DNA of 64,000 nucleotides, from the NCBI GenBank assembly GCA_050084985.1, contig JBITNC010000002.1, positions 23,312,001 to 23,376,000 of the forward strand, written 5' to 3'. Made by a program: the position numbers and the translations under genes. The notes under the pieces were generated by a model, which did not search any database, was not told where the DNA came from, and saw only the letters and a list, made by a program, of their open reading frames with translations. This document shows positions 1 through 13,159 of this stretch, in pieces; the stretch's first letter is position 1, and each line of letters starts with the position of its first letter. This DNA comes from Nageia nagi. Lineage: Eukaryota > Pinophyta.

Positions 1-2791
1 TAATTCCACCCAAAATGTGCATCAACCTATAAAAAACTTACTACATAAAAATTGGGCCCAAATGCTTAATGAAAATATAGGCACAAGATAATAGAATGAT
101 TCCAAATAAATGACTATACAAAATGATGAAGGAAAGAGCAATGCAAAATTAAAATTTACTATAATCTCTTCATACAAAAGTATCAAATTACTTATAATCC
201 CTTCTCTAATGTATATTTTTCATCACATGTTTTCTATTTCCTTCAAGTGTTTTTCCTTTCATGCAATTCTTGCACCTACTTCTCTAGCTCTTCACTCGGT
301 AATTGTACAAGATTCCTAAAAAATTAGTTTAATATGATGACTTTGTATTATTAAAAATAAGACTTTCACATATACATATGTATTTATATTCACTTAACAA
401 TATCATGTTAACAATCAACAACATTGTCTATCTATACAAATATTTGATAACAACACTTTTTGAGAAAATGAAAGGAAACATAGTTTCCTTTTTACTTGAA
501 AGCATGCACCATGTTAATATTGTACATATTTATATCTTGAATTACTTTGCATCAACAATAATATCCATAAGAACATTTTCCATTTTTTAAATGATGAAAT
601 TGGTTCACATCCCTAATAACAATGTCCCTTGCAATAACAACTTGGAAACATGTCATGGATTTTTTTTTATAAGAAACTCATTTATGCTATGTTCCTAGTA
701 GGAAAAATAAATTTACATGAATTGTATAAAAAAAAAATCCTTATAGACTATACTTTTGACTTCTATCACTAAAGAATTCTAATAAATAAATTTGGACAAC
801 AATCTTTAGTAATTATAGTGTAATTGCTAAAAGTCCAATAGAACAAAAAGAGAAAGAACAAATGTAATAGGGATAAGAATATTTGTTTAGACAAATACTA
901 AAATGGGAAATAAGTGAAAGATTTAAAAAACTTGAAAATGGAATTGGCTTCCTTTCCATTTGTTGGAATAAGCCAATATTGAATGGATAAATCTCATAAG
1001 ATAGATAGGCAGGTTAAAGCCTTTCTTAGGAGAAGCGATAAGCTAAAAAATGAAAGAAGAAATCAGAAAGTAGAAAATATATTTATTGTATTTGGTTTTC
1101 AAGTGTATCCCATATGCAATATTTTTGTAGCATTAAAACATACTTAATGATATACAAGAATATGATTCTTAACAATATATGCATCAGGTTATACAAAGAA
1201 TTGGAAAATTGTATAAAAAAAGTAGATGTCTAAAATAGAGTATAGTTCCCTCTAGCAAAGAAATTAAGTTTTTATTGCAAGGTTGAATTATAATTTACCT
1301 ATGAAATATTAGTAGGGTTGCATACCATCATATAATACATTTAGGGGCCCAATTGATATAAAATCTTTCCCAAATCTAAGGATAGTTGATAAGTATAAGA
1401 GGAAGTCCTATAAAAGGAAAATAAAGGATCCTTGTTGTAGCTCAAATTTAATAGAGGAAAAAGTTTGAATGAACATTTTGGAATTAAAAATAATGTATGA
1501 GGACATAAAAATAAAAAATTGGTCCTACATAAAGTTGAAGTGATCCAATTCAATGGGTTTCTCTACATTACACGTACATGGATATTGTTTTATTCAACCC
1601 TTCCAAAGTGCCAAGTGAAAATAGTTGATCTTGCATTATAAAAGTATAAAATATATTTTAACTTAAGAGAAAAATAACTTAGAAGTTGAAAATATACCAA
1701 GAGAGTATATATTCATCAATACACCAAATGCATCTATTAGGCTTTTGCATTCCTCTTATATCACAAACTACCAATATCAAAAGCCTCTGATGGCTAAGTT
1801 ATGATATTTCTACATAAGATTAAAACCATTTTAAATTAGTTAACTAGATTCATGGATTCTAAATTATGACATTTTCTAATGGTAAAATCCCAAGCCATGA
1901 ATATTTGAAAGCAAAATGAAACATTCTACACTAATATGTTATCTCAACATATATAAATTTTTATTTCAATGAGCATTCATAAATACACATACATAATTTG
2001 TGCTTGAAATTTATTTTTAAAAAGTTTCAAACACTAAAAATAATTTTTACAATAATCTACACATTGGATTTCAAGAATATATCTAATAACTAATAGAAAG
2101 TGAAATATTGTTAGTAGCTAACTCAATGGAAAAAGGACTGATAGTAGTTTCAGCTAGGAATCTATTAAACTAGTCTAGATTAGAGAATAGACTTGGACCA
2201 GAGAGAATTTACAATTAGAAAAATAGCTTGGTCTATAACTCTATTTTAAGTTATTATTCATTCAAAATTTGGTAGTTCAAGTGGAAATCAAAGCATCTAA
2301 AGGATGTTATAATCTTATCAAAACAAATTGATATCATAAAGACTTACTTGAAAGTACTAAATAAGAAGAAAGAGATGTTTGTTTCATATGTGATTAAATG
2401 CTTAAAAATTCATCAAACAATAAGTGGCTCTCAATAGTAGCTTGTAGGATTAGAGCAATCAATTAAGATGAAATAATATGCATAATTCTATATACACTCT
2501 CCACACAACATGCTTGAGGCATTTCAGACAAATATACAATACTAAAATTCAAATAGAATTCATATATAACAACATTACTTGATGTCTCAATCTTTAGAGT
2601 GAAGATTCCATATTCATTCTGTCATTCATTGACCATTCATAATAAAATAAAATAAATAGAAAGGGAGAATGCAATTAATTGACTAACCAAAATCTGAGCA
2701 AGAATTAAAGTAGTAATCAACACTTGTATGATAAGATCAAGTGTATATATTATTTCCACAAATTCCCCTATAAACATGGATAGTGAAAAAT
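1..2791. other. AT-rich intergenic DNA, no gene recognised
   Basis: Both strands were read. The only open frames are about 70 codons or shorter and have no recognisable motif. No LTR pair, PBS, PPT, tRNA or rRNA was seen. It may be older, fully decayed repeat sequence. Confidence 0.6.
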
Positions 2792-3793
2792 CTACATCAA
2801 CCTATAATAAATTATTTCTACCACAAATTCCCATATTTCTACATTCTTATGTGATCTACAAGCATAAAGCAAACACATGCACACAACCAATTTAGGTTTT
2901 ATATGCATATTGGTAATGAAGTTCAAAGCTTCTTCAAGATAGCCTGCATAATCAAGAAGGTAAACAATGGATATATAATGATTCATCCCAATAATAATGC
3001 AATAAGAGTCATTCATGCTATTAAAGTATTTATATATCCCATCCACTAGAACTGCATGGTTACATGAAAGTAGAACACATACAAAGGTTATGTTGTACCA
3101 ACTGCACACTTCAACATAAATATTTGAAAGAAGAACATAATAAGGAGCATATATAAGATCCAACATAAAAAAGGATTATTTCCATAAATTAACCTATTCC
3201 TACATTCTTATGTGATCTACAAACACCAAGAAGATAATGAATAGCTATTTGAACAAAAAATGAATTAGATATTAATGCAACATACTGTAATTCCTTTAAT
3301 AGCATTTTGATGAGCCATTTTATCAAGTAACTCATTGAACCTTTCTACATATACAATTTGTGCATATCTTGTGATCATTACAATCCATCAAATCGCATCT
3401 TGATTAGACATTTTATCAAATAATTCTCGAGTCATATGAATTCTTCCACATTTTGCATACATATCTATTAAGGCATTTAGAACCACAACATTTGATTGTT
3501 AAACCATTTTCAACTACTCTTTTATGGATGTCCATACCTACTTCTAGAGCTCCCATAGTGGCACATTTGGAAAAGGTTATAGAATTTGACTTTACACCTG
3601 ATAATTTCATCTACTTAAAAGTATCTTGAGCCCTTTTAAAAAAGCTATTTTTGTGCATATCCTATGATAAATTTGTTCCACTAGATTGCATTTTAATGCA
3701 ATATTTTGTAAAATAGTTTATAGACCCTTTCAATTTATACATTTTATATCCTATGACCATTATAGTCATACAATTCAAAAACTTCACGAGCAT
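2792..3793 (-). pseudogene. PPR protein gene relic, middle and 3' part
   Basis: The minus strand carries broken pieces of a pentatricopeptide-repeat protein, a plant organelle RNA-binding family. From about 3793 downward the frame opens with MDAREVFE, the second half of a PPR unit. At 3416-3610 comes a unit with GVKSNSITF, GALEVGMDIHKRVVENG and a degenerate KC-x-N repeat. At 2792-3166 the frame shows ITFVCVLLSCNHA, NHYISIVYLLDYAGYLEEAL and LLYACRSHKNVEI, as in the last PPR units and the start of the E motif. Frameshifts and stops separate the blocks, so it is dead. A segment around 2840 recurs near 3205, suggesting a local duplication. Its upstream part lies about 52.7 kb away at 56559-56987 because Copia C inserted inside a PPR unit. 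That the two parts are one gene is inferred from the frame and the near-matching TSD. Confidence 0.75.
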
Positions 3794-3798
3794 CCATT

Positions 3799-3944
3799 TA
3801 TTAGAAATGAGCTTAGATTGATACATTGCATTAATAAGGAGCATGAATAAATACATTGGAGAGTTTGAGAGTTACAATTCCATATATTAACAAACTAAAT
3901 AATTACCACTAATGTAAACACCTAATGTATTATTAGTTCTAACA
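3799..3944 (-). repeat. 3' LTR of Copia C
   Basis: On the minus strand it starts TGTTAGAACTAATAATAC at 3944 and ends near CTCATTTCTAATA at 3799. It resembles the block at 56396-56558 (shared phrases TTTAGTTTGTTA, AACTCTCAAACTCTCC, TTAATGCAAT and GCTCATTT). The inner edge is fixed by the purine tract beside it. The outer edge is fixed by aligning both LTR ends and is good to a few bases. Confidence 0.72.
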
Positions 3945-3958
3945 CCCCCATAATACAT
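3945..3958 (-). other. Polypurine tract of Copia C
   Basis: On the minus strand the run AATGTATTATGGGGG abuts the LTR start TGTTAG, as expected for the plus-strand priming site of a Copia element. Confidence 0.7.
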
Positions 3959-4951
3959 TAGGTCTTCAAAGAAGATGAAAGGAAGCTCCAAAAGTTTGCA
4001 AACTTTCCATTGTTAAAAGATTTGGTGAATACATCTGCAATCTTCTTCTTGGTGCAAGAAATGTAGTGAAGCTGAATGTTATATAGTGAAACATAGTCAT
4101 AAATGAAATGAACCTATATCTCAATGTCTTTGGTGCACTCATGGAAAATAGGATTGTGAACCATATTCAATACACTTTGATTGTTGTAATGTATAATTAT
4201 GGGTTATTTCTATGGAATTCCAATGTCTATCAAATTGCAATGTAACCATACTACTTCACAAATAACATATCTTGCAACACAACATTTTGACTCTATAGGT
4301 AGATATGGATGTGATGCTTTGTTTCTTTCTACCCCATGAAATTAGTCCAAATTCAAGTAAGAACACATATCCTATCATTGATCATCTATCATCCAAGGAT
4401 CCTCCATAATCTACATTAGTATATCCAATCAAGATAAACTTATCCTTCTTCTTGTACTCCAGGACATAACTATTAGTGCCACAAATGTATTTTATAACAT
4501 GCTTTATTGTGATCTAATGGGACTTCTTTGGTTCATGCATAAATCTTAAAAGAAAGCTAATGACATAGAAATTTTTTGCCTGGTATATGCAAGGTAAATT
4601 ATCCCTCCAATTAGTTGATGATAGAGAGTTACATTTACTGATGGAGAACTATCATGATGTGATAAATACAAATTAGGTTCAATTGGTGTAGACATAAATT
4701 GGCAATATATCATCATGAATTTCTCTAACAAGCTCTTGGTATACTTCATATGTGAAATAAATATTTGGTCTTGCATTTGTTAGACTTGCAATCCAAGGCA
4801 ATAGTGAAGTAAACCAAGGCTAGTCAAGTCATATGATTTTTTTATATCATCTTTATATGATTGGATCAAATGCTCATTACTCCTTGTTATGACCAAATCA
4901 TTAACATATACTACAACAATAGATATCTCACCCCCATGCTATGTAAGGTAG
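3959..4951 (-). pseudogene. Copia C: end of reverse transcriptase and RNase H
   Basis: Reading down from 4951, the frame gives a degenerate catalytic box (VVYVNDLVI, with N for the first D of YVDD), a DLTSLGLLHYCLGLQV motif, then (4546-4776) IFISHMKYTKSLLEKF and LYHQLIGGIIYLAYTRQKI, which match the RT tail of Copia elements. The RNase H part (3960-4540) is shifted and stop-ridden but keeps the usual C-terminal pattern. The upstream RT half continues at 34156, across the 29.2 kb Gypsy A insertion. No function is expected. Confidence 0.8.
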
Positions 4952-5329
4952 TGTTGATCAGTATAGTGTAACCTCAAGGGTTTGCTTTGGTCATGTCTCC
5001 ACTACCCGTAATGGTAGGTTCTTTGAAAGAGCAAAAAGTGGTGGGGATGCACTTGTGTTAGTTTTTTGCTCAATCTTCAATTTATAGGTTGGTCCCTATC
5101 TATATTCAAGGTTAAAAGTAACAAGAAAAGAATAAAAAGATAAAGAGTTATAGGAAAGAGACAAATAAATAAACAACTAAAATAAGAAATTTACAACCAA
5201 GGCATTGTAGCACAGACAACAATCCATAGCCAAGATTAAGAATAGAAAACTATCTTGCACCTGGGGTCTCGCAATCATAACACACAACAATAATTTAAAG
5301 AAAATATTTCACACATAACACCATAAAAG

Positions 5330-5932
5330 TGTTAGAACTATAATGTTATTTAGGGCATTGTGTAATTAATATGCTTAGCATATTAATAATCACCTAAATT
5401 TGGTTATTAGGTGATAATGAGGTTCATGCATGGTGGGTGGAATAGTATTCTCCACCCAAATTAAAATAATATTCTTAGGTAAAATAATGTCTCCACTAAT
5501 AATTAAATGTAATTTTTAAATTGTAACTTACGGTTAACTAACCAATTATGGTTAGGTTAGTTAACTACCTAAGGTTAGTTGTGAGTCCTATAAAAGGAGC
5601 TCATATTGTGAACATAGGTAAGAGAATGAAGATGAGAAGTAGATAGAATTATATTTGTTAGTATAGATCTTAGTTAGTAAGGTCTTAAGCATGCAAGCTA
5701 TGCTTCATGCTAATGATAGTCATGGTTGAGATCCATGAGAGTGTACATTATTTGAGAGCATAGTGAAAAGGAGATCTAAAGTGGAATACTCCATGTGATG
5801 GAGGAACCACTATATGTCTTGTGTTACTATGTGAGAATGCTTCTTGTATTCTTAGTTTTTATAATGATTGATTGCTAGTTTTATGGAGGTCATACAAGAG
5901 TTCTTGGGTTATGGAATCCTTAAATTCTTTCA
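5330..5932 (+). mobile_element. Solo LTR S1 inside the A 3' LTR
   Basis: A 603-bp block starts TGTTAGAACT and ends CTTTCA. It is absent from the matching place in the A 5' LTR (about 32670), where the sequence runs straight through. Flanks aaaag (5325-5329) and aaaat (5933-5937) are a TSD with one change. It contains a TATA box (TATAAAA at 5589-5595). No coding sequence is present, so it is a solo LTR left by LTR-LTR recombination. Its layout near the 3' end resembles the S2/G/H LTR family, so it is probably a related Copia family. Confidence 0.8.
5589..5595 (+). promoter_or_regulatory. TATA box of solo LTR S1
   Basis: TATAAAA in the context CCTATAAAAGGAGCTC, about 260 bp into the LTR, is the expected place for the U3/R promoter. 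Prediction only. Confidence 0.5.
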
Positions 5933-6688
5933 AAAATCAATAAACAACCACTTTGTTGCAAGAGGGTAAAGCATTTTTTGTTTATATTATCATATGTGAA
6001 TAGCTCTTGTAGATTTAGGAAAATTTGCTAAAATGTTTGATCTTTTTGATTTCTAAAAGCTAGCTATTTATAAAACTTCTCCCTCTCCTTAGGTGGTTGG
6101 GTTTCATTAATATACATAACTGCTAGTATTGAATGAAACAACTAAAATAACACTATTTACATAAATGCTACAACTGTGCTAGATTACATAGTGAATAAGT
6201 ACTAATCAACATAAATATTTGAGAATTTGTAATTTTTGAACAACCATGTCCATAGAGCCATAATCATTTTGACATGTCATTGATTGCTCCTTCTTTGGCC
6301 TTATAACTAATTAAAGATAGCACTGTAGCTGATTGAGTAATTATTTGATTGTACATTGATTGGTATGATTTGGTATTATACTCTATCAGTTGCTGTTTAC
6401 TTCTCTACAATCTTTATGATCTCTACTATAAATGTCAGTAATAAGAGTAATGGTGATTGATATATATTACGTTCTCTTGGTTCAAGAAGAACTGCCATTG
6501 TTATGTGGAAATGAATTGATGTTGACACATTAATAGGGCCTTGAGGGTCAAACACTTAAGATGAAGTGGACCTAGGTGTTCTTTCTTATGCATTACTCTT
6601 ATACTTGCTTAGCAGGATCTATGTTCTTCTTTCAAGCTCTATCGATGATCTGGTTCCTTTGAGACCTACTAATTTTGGTCAAAAATCA

Positions 6689-7029
6689 TGACATCATCTC
6701 TTAAAATTGATGAACTTTATTGATGTTTTGATTTTGTAGGGACCTATTGATTTTCACCAAAAATATGACATCATCTCTTAGAATTAATAGGCTCTATTGA
6801 TGTTCTAATTCTGGAAGGACCCGTAGATTTTCACCAAAAAATATGACATCATCTCTCAAAATCAATGGACTTTATTGATATTCTGATGCTACCAAGATCC
6901 ATTGATTTTTATCAAAAAATGTGATGTCATCTCTCAAAATCAATAGGATCTATTGATATTCTTCAAAAATTTGCACCTACCATTGCTTGCTCTAGGACTC
7001 ATTGATTTCGATCAAAAAATGTGATGTCA
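6689..7029. repeat. Array of five ~78-bp units with CRE-like octamers in the A 3' LTR
   Basis: TGACATCA or its reverse complement TGATGTCA starts at 6689, 6766, 6844, 6922 and 7022. The first three gaps are 77-78 bp and the last 100 bp. Each unit also carries ATCTCT, a TCAATGG-like word and CTCTATTGAT. Both octamers are one CpG transition away from TGACGTCA, the plant bZIP/CRE core. A role as LTR enhancer is inferred. Confidence 0.7.
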
Positions 7030-7453
7030 CATATCAGAATCATCAAGCTCTATTGATGTTCTTAAAAAATTTGGCTCTAAATTTGTGTAGGTCTTAAACA
7101 CTTGTGTCAATAATTCTCAAAGATCCTAAGGTAATAAAAAACATAATTCCTAGATAGTCTTATATACATGACTTAGGTATTTTTTATAATTCTCTCGGGT
7201 ACTTTGAAGAGGATGACATAACTCCTATTGATGTAACTCTTGAGCATCCTTATTCACATAATTCTCAAGCACTAAGAAAATAATATGACTTCTGACACTC
7301 TAAGGAAAAGAAATGAGAAGAGGAGTGATTAAGAATGAAAGAATACAAAAATTTACAACTCATGAAGACTCTAAAAGAATAATATCCCTCCCGGGCACCC
7401 TTATATACATGACTCTCAAGCACTAAAGAATAAAAGAAAAAATAATAATAGAA

Positions 7454-10400
7454 CTACTCCAATTTAGAGTGTAATTCTAAAGGAATACAATCTTTTGGTG
7501 GCTCTTTGGGGTTTTTACCTATTAGAGAACAAAACCCTTTAACTACTACTTTAGTGGCTTGTCTAGAAGTGGACCTAGTTGCAGTCTCAACTGCTGCCAT
7601 CAGGTCTAATGGGAGGAATGGTTGCATCCTTTTATTTAGATCATTTAGATCTTTATAATCAACTTGTGATAAGATATGGGATGCATTAATATTCTCTATA
7701 TCTAATTTAAACCCTATTAGGACACTATTCAACCTTCCAGCATGTAAAAATTTTGTAATGGCCTCTTGAGCCAACTCATTTATTTATTATAGGTCTAAGA
7801 TTTGTTTCTCTAAAAAATATTGTTCTAGGAATTGAATGGTATTGGCTACCTAATTTTTTGTACTACCCTCTACATTTTGCTCTTCTCATAATTTGGGAGC
7901 CTTCATCTCAATTAAAGAATTTATTAATGAATCCTAGATCTATTGTGAGCTAGTGTTTATTTATCTCTATGTTGAACACCAAGCTCTAGAGTTCACAAAT
8001 ATCTTGTATCCTTTTCTAATACAACTATTTTGGCTTGGAATAGACTGTTGCTAACTCCTTTTCCATTAAAATTCTTAAATGGGTCTACATCCTTTCTAAT
8101 ATTACTCTGGGTATATCTAGAGCTAGCTTATGGAGAGCATTCTGAGTATAGAACTCCTTAATAACCTATATAGTTTCCTCCTATAGCATATGCAAGTGTG
8201 ATAATGTTACCATTATATCATTGAATTGCTCCATCAAAGATTTTCTGAAGTTCTTCATGAGTAATAACAACTTTACATTATCATCAGATAGAACTTTATT
8301 TGCTACAATGATAGTATGCATCTTGACCTTAACCTATTTGACTTTTTGAGCATTGATGACTGTAGCCTGAACTTTGAGATCTTCCATCATTTAATTTGTA
8401 GCATCTAGCTTAGCTCTTGTTGTCACCATGCTCTTACCAATCTCTACTTTCTAATTTTTAAGCCTTGTAATCAATTCTTTATTCTTATTCTACAACCTAG
8501 CTACTATTTTATCTTTAAAGGTGCAGTCTTTCTTATATTGATTAATTTTCTTATTCAATTTCTCTATCTTAGTCTCCATTGCTTGAAGACTTTTGCCGAT
8601 TGCCATCAAAGTATTAACTAGAAATCTTGATTGGTCAATCATTGGTGCACTCTTCATATTTACATCTATTATGGTCATGGGAGTAATATCTAGTTTCCCT
8701 TGTTTGAAAGGCATTTGTGCAATTTTAATATCTCCCATCTCTGTTACCTTACTCAAAATTCTTGATTATTGCTCAAGGAGCATAGGAGACTTATTAACAA
8801 AAGTCATCCAATTAATGGGCTCTACAATTTGTGTAAAAAAATTGATTTTATTTCCTCTTATGAAGCTATAAGAATAAAATAATAGGTAGTACTAACCCCA
8901 TCTAAAATAGCTATCTCAACTTATTGAATGGATTGGGATTGTTAGGGAGGTGTCAAATGTTAGACTTCTAGTTCTAGCTCTATTTCTTCCATGGCCTCAC
9001 CTTATTCCTTAAACTTATCCATTAGGCTAGATTCCTTTTCTCAAGTTCATCATCATCATCACCATCTCTTGGTCCTCCTTTGACTGTAGCTGCTACTGAT
9101 CCACTAGCTTTAGGTAAGCTTCTCCTACCTCATTGAATTTGGTTTTGTTCCTCTTTGAAGGTTTGTGCTTGTTCTTACGCTTAAGTTTCTTTTGCAACAC
9201 TAGTGTCTGTATCTTGAGGCTCTCTAAAATCTTTTGTATCAAAAATTTTAGTTTCTTTTATCACCACACTTGGAACTTCTTCTATTGCCTTTGAAGTTAA
9301 AGATACAATCATTTGTGATTGTGGCATTGCTGTAATCAAACAAGGCTTCTTTACAGGCTTTTGTTCCTTCTCTAGTATTTGCTACTTTTGAGCAAGAGTT
9401 TATATTTTCCTTTTCTTTTTTGGAGAAGGCTCCCATGAAGAGGTGGTGGTGTTTGAAGGGTCTTGTTGTCCCTTATTTGGAATTTCAACCATGCTAGATG
9501 GTTGTCCTATCTATACTGGCCTTGCCCCTATAATATGTTTTCCTTGGAAATAAGGAGGAAGGGGCTATCCTAACTCTGGAAAAGGATCTTTGCTATACTT
9601 AGCCTTCCAATACTTATCATATTTGAATTTTTCAAACAATTCACTCTCAATGTGGTGAATTTTTGTAATGTATTCAAATCTAAATCTTGTAAAATAATGA
9701 ATTTTATTGGTACCCCATCCAAGATATGCTAACTAGGTGAGGACCTCTAGGTTTAGGACAAAATCTTATCTCTTATTTTCCTAGTTCCTATACTTTCTTA
9801 TTCCATCAAGGGAAATTCAAGCCTTATTAAAGGGTATAAATTCTCAATTTGGGTACATTTTTGCTTCCTATTCAATTTTATTTACAAAATATTCTATATG
9901 GGATCTACTTTCATAGACAAATGCTGGACATTTTTTGCTTGACCTTATTATTTGGGTCATCTCTCCTGATGGATCATACATCCATGCAATTTCCACCTTA
10001 TCTAACTTGAAATTCTATACAATGAATTGGGCTATACTATCTTTACATCCTATTTCTAAGAGAGTAAAATTCTTAGTAGAAGATAGTATATCTATAATAG
10101 ACTTAAAATTACCTTCAGACCCATACTCTCTATAGCACAAATTTATCTTTCCATCGCTATTGAATATAACTAGGGGGTTACATATTTAGGTGATAAAAAG
10201 GGTCTCTCAAAATACCCATACCTGATTATTATAGCATGAATTCTCAAGAAGTACCAGTCATTAATTTTATTTCCTCCATGTAGCTCCCTCATTATGCTTT
10301 TGCACAGTCTGCTGGGGAGTTTTTTAGTCAAAATTTTTATTACTATTGCATAGAACTTATCCATGAATTTATAGTAGAATACATGCCACTTATTCAAAAT

Positions 10401-11350
10401 TGGTACCATTAGGTCAATTAGCATCGGTGCAGCGTTGGAACTCATCAACTCAATTGGGAGCCCTGCCTCTATGAGTTTGTGTAGATTTTGATGGACAAAG
10501 AGCCACCAAAGATATGAAGAATGTCTAAAGTTTGACTTTTCAATTTTAAATAGACACCTCTTAATTTTTCCAATTATAAAAGTTGAGAAGTCATAGTAAA
10601 CATGAGCGTCTAAAATGTTATAAGCCATACACACCATGGCTTTTATCTACTTCAATCTAGGTCTTCTTTCTTAGGATGACTACTAGTGCCTGCTGCACTT
10701 CTCTATCCTTCTTTCTTTCAAAAAGAGCTATCTGGTAGCTCGATAAGAGTTTGGATTTCTTGCTATCTTGGTATCTCCCATTGATCTAGCTTAACATTTC
10801 ATCTTGGATGATATAAAAATCATGCTTCTTCTTTTTCAAATCAATTTATTTTTTTGACATGGAACATCTAGTCTGCTAGAATAGCAAATGCTTAGATGAT
10901 GGAGTGATGAAAGTAATTCAGTACAACTTCAAACATAGGTTCAGATGTATCTCCCTCTTCAGTGCTTTTGAACATTTCTATTTGATAACCTTTTTGGTGA
11001 TGCCTGTGTGCCAAATAGTATAAGAGCTCAAGGCAGGTGAAGGACTCATAAAGCACATAATATGTTAGGCCCTAGTTAATCATGACATCTCTCTTTGAAT
11101 GAGCAAATGACTTCCATTTTTCACTCACTTTAGGTGTTTTAAGCTATAGAAGAACATGACTAGGGCCAACTCTCCATGTGTCCATATGATTAATTACCCC
11201 CATCTTAGTCTAATTTATCCTTGGTGCATTCTCAAGATACTCTTCTTGTAAGGAAATAAAGTCAACATTGAGTTGTTCTACTTCAACTGCAAAGGATGAC
11301 TGAGAGGTCACCATGATACTAACACCCTTTCTTAAACCTCTAGTTGTCAT
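7454..11350 (-). pseudogene. Gypsy A: large unidentified ORF between integrase and 3' LTR
   Basis: A long degenerate reading frame (about 1,300 codons with stops and shifts) fills the stretch where Athila/Tat-type elements carry extra or env-like ORFs. It begins near ATG 11350 or 11314 (MVTSQSSF, matching MATSQSSF in B). The best preserved parts are 10170-10637 (MVCMAYNILDAHVYYDFSTF, YLWWLFVHQNLHKLIEAG, NKINDWYFLRIHAIIIRYGY), 8490-8756 (KIEKLNKKINQYKKD, a coiled-coil-like run) and 7454-7774 (ending NPKEPPKDCIPLEL). The same blocks occur in the same order in B at 22409-26302. I do not recognise a family. No clear signal peptide or membrane anchor was seen, so an envelope role is unsupported. 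A structural or accessory role is only a guess. Confidence 0.7.
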
Positions 11351-11899
11351 TAAAAATAGCAATTTGGAAAATACAAGGTCTTGTAACTTTTCTCTCTTTC
11401 AACATAACTTAGCTTTGAAATCTCCAATCTTTGAATGCTCTGGAAACTTATGTGCTTGAAATTGGCTAAGTGTTGAACTATAGAGTATGGGGGTAATTTT
11501 ATTTATACAAAGTTGGTAAGATTTCCATTAATGGCAATTACTTCTTAAGGATCTTGAAACTCATGTATTGTACGGATTAAGCTAGCATAGGTTGGATTAG
11601 TAAATTCAAAGCACACCAATCTTAATTTGTTGTACTTATGCAATGGGTCATGAAATTTGAGGAAATCTTTTTTTAAATGCTACTTTATTCGATGATAGTT
11701 GAGTATGCCATGATTAACTCTTGATATAGCTGAATTAAAGTTAATAGCTAAGTAGTACATCAACATTAACTCTTAATAAAGTTGAGCCTTAATGGATACT
11801 TACTTTTTTGAAAACTATGCAAAAAGGTTTTTTTTTTTAGAAAATATTTAAAATATTTACAATATAAAATGCTTTGCAGGTACTACAGTTTACCTCATC
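11351..11899 (-). other. Gypsy A spacer between integrase and the 3' ORF
   Basis: This non-coding stretch matches 21863-22408 of B in place and length. It could hold a promoter or splice acceptor for the extra ORF, but no clear signal was identified. Confidence 0.5.
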
Positions 11900-13159
11900 A
11901 CCTGGTAATGTTTCAAATAGATCCTATTGATGGGAATGGGTAATTCTCAAGACTTGGTAATATCTTGCAACTTGAATGCATTATTTTACATAGCCTAGGT
12001 AATGATGTAAGGCTCACTTCAAAGAGAGTCAAATTTTTGGTGTCTTTTAGGCTTTACTCTTTCCTTATTCCATTTGAGGATAATATCACTTGGTTCAAAA
12101 TTCACTTAGGAAGACTTTTTCTTATCAAACTACCTCTTGATGATGTGCTGGTGATGCTAGAATGACTCATATGCTTTGCTCCAATCTTCCTCCAATTTCA
12201 AAAGCTGATTGTATCTAGATTATAGTGGCTCAAATTCATGGTCTTCCATTTCTTATAGGATTTTTAAAGCTGGTAACTCCATGTGTATTGGTAATATAGG
12301 TCTTTTACCATATACCAATGCATATGGGGATGTCCTTATTGCTAATTTTATATTGATTATATTGACCAATAATGCATAGTCCAATTGTGTATGCCACTGT
12401 CTAGGATTCTCTTCAATTATTCTCTTGATGATTTGAGTTAGATTTTTATTAGTGGATTCAGCTAACTCATTACCTTATGGGTAATATTTTCAAGAGAATA
12501 ACCAATACATTCCATACTAAGCTACAAAGCTTGACAAATTACCTCCAGTAAATGATGAACCATTATCTAACACTATAGTTTGTGGGATTCCAAAGCAGAT
12601 GATTATCCTTTTAATAATTTCTATCATCACTTCTTGATTTGCATTTTTACATGGCATAACCTCTAACCATCTAGTGAAGTAATCCATTGCAATAAAAATA
12701 AACTTGTGGCCTACTAAAGAATTTGGATTTATAACACTAATGAAGTCCATACCCCATTTTTGAAAGGGCTCTTTGACTACCATAGGTTTGAGAGTCATTG
12801 TATCTTATCTTCTCTTTCCCACAAATCTATTGCACTTATCACATTCTTAGGCAATCTTGAATGAATCCTAAAATATAGTTGGCCAATAATATCCATCTTG
12901 TAACACCTTTGATACTATATTTGGTCCATTGTAATGCCCATTAGAGAATTCATAATGAAATTCATGCAATATTCTATGGGATTCATCTTGAGTCACACAT
13001 TTTGATCAAAATTTTTTCTATACAATCAATCATCTATTATGATAAATTTAATTGCATGCAACCTAAATCTCCTTCTTTGGAATTTATCCAGAGCTTCAGG
13101 GCAACTACTTATTTGAAAATAAACCATAATTTGCTTAATCCAATCACTTTTATGATTAA
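11900..13159 (-). pseudogene. Gypsy A: integrase
   Basis: The catalytic core is clear at 12517-12798: WGMDFISVINPNSL (first Asp), a DYFTRW block, and TIVLDNGSSFTGGNL (second Asp). Downstream at 12200-12480 the frames give ELAESTNKNL, WHTQLDYALL and TSPYALVYGK, around the third acidic residue and C-terminal part. The N-terminal HHCC zinc region (12800-13000) survives in pieces. The end near 11915 (ELPIPIN...YLKH) is shared with B. Stops show it is inactive. The integrase would have inserted the cDNA into the nuclear genome. Confidence 0.82.

Larger units (their letters stand above)
4952..7489 (-). repeat. 3' LTR of Gypsy A, interrupted by solo LTR S1
   Basis: Termini on the minus strand are TGTATTCC (7489) and GATCAACA (4952), a TG...CA pair. 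The segment matches 32295-34155 and, inverted, both LTRs of B. Without S1 (603 bp plus 5-bp TSD) it is about 1.93 kb. It holds five CRE-like octamers at 6689, 6766, 6844, 6922 and 7022, one unit more than the 5' LTR. The last codons of the large 3' ORF run into it. Confidence 0.88.

Noticed and set aside
1341-1553. 70-codon minus-strand frame in the left flank
   Set aside because: No motif in any frame and no homologous block elsewhere in the window.
8593-8871. 92-codon plus-strand frame with hydrophobic N-terminus
   Set aside because: Antisense to the coiled-coil part of A's 3' ORF; the equivalent antisense frame occurs in B at 24876-25121, so it is a mirror of the real frame.
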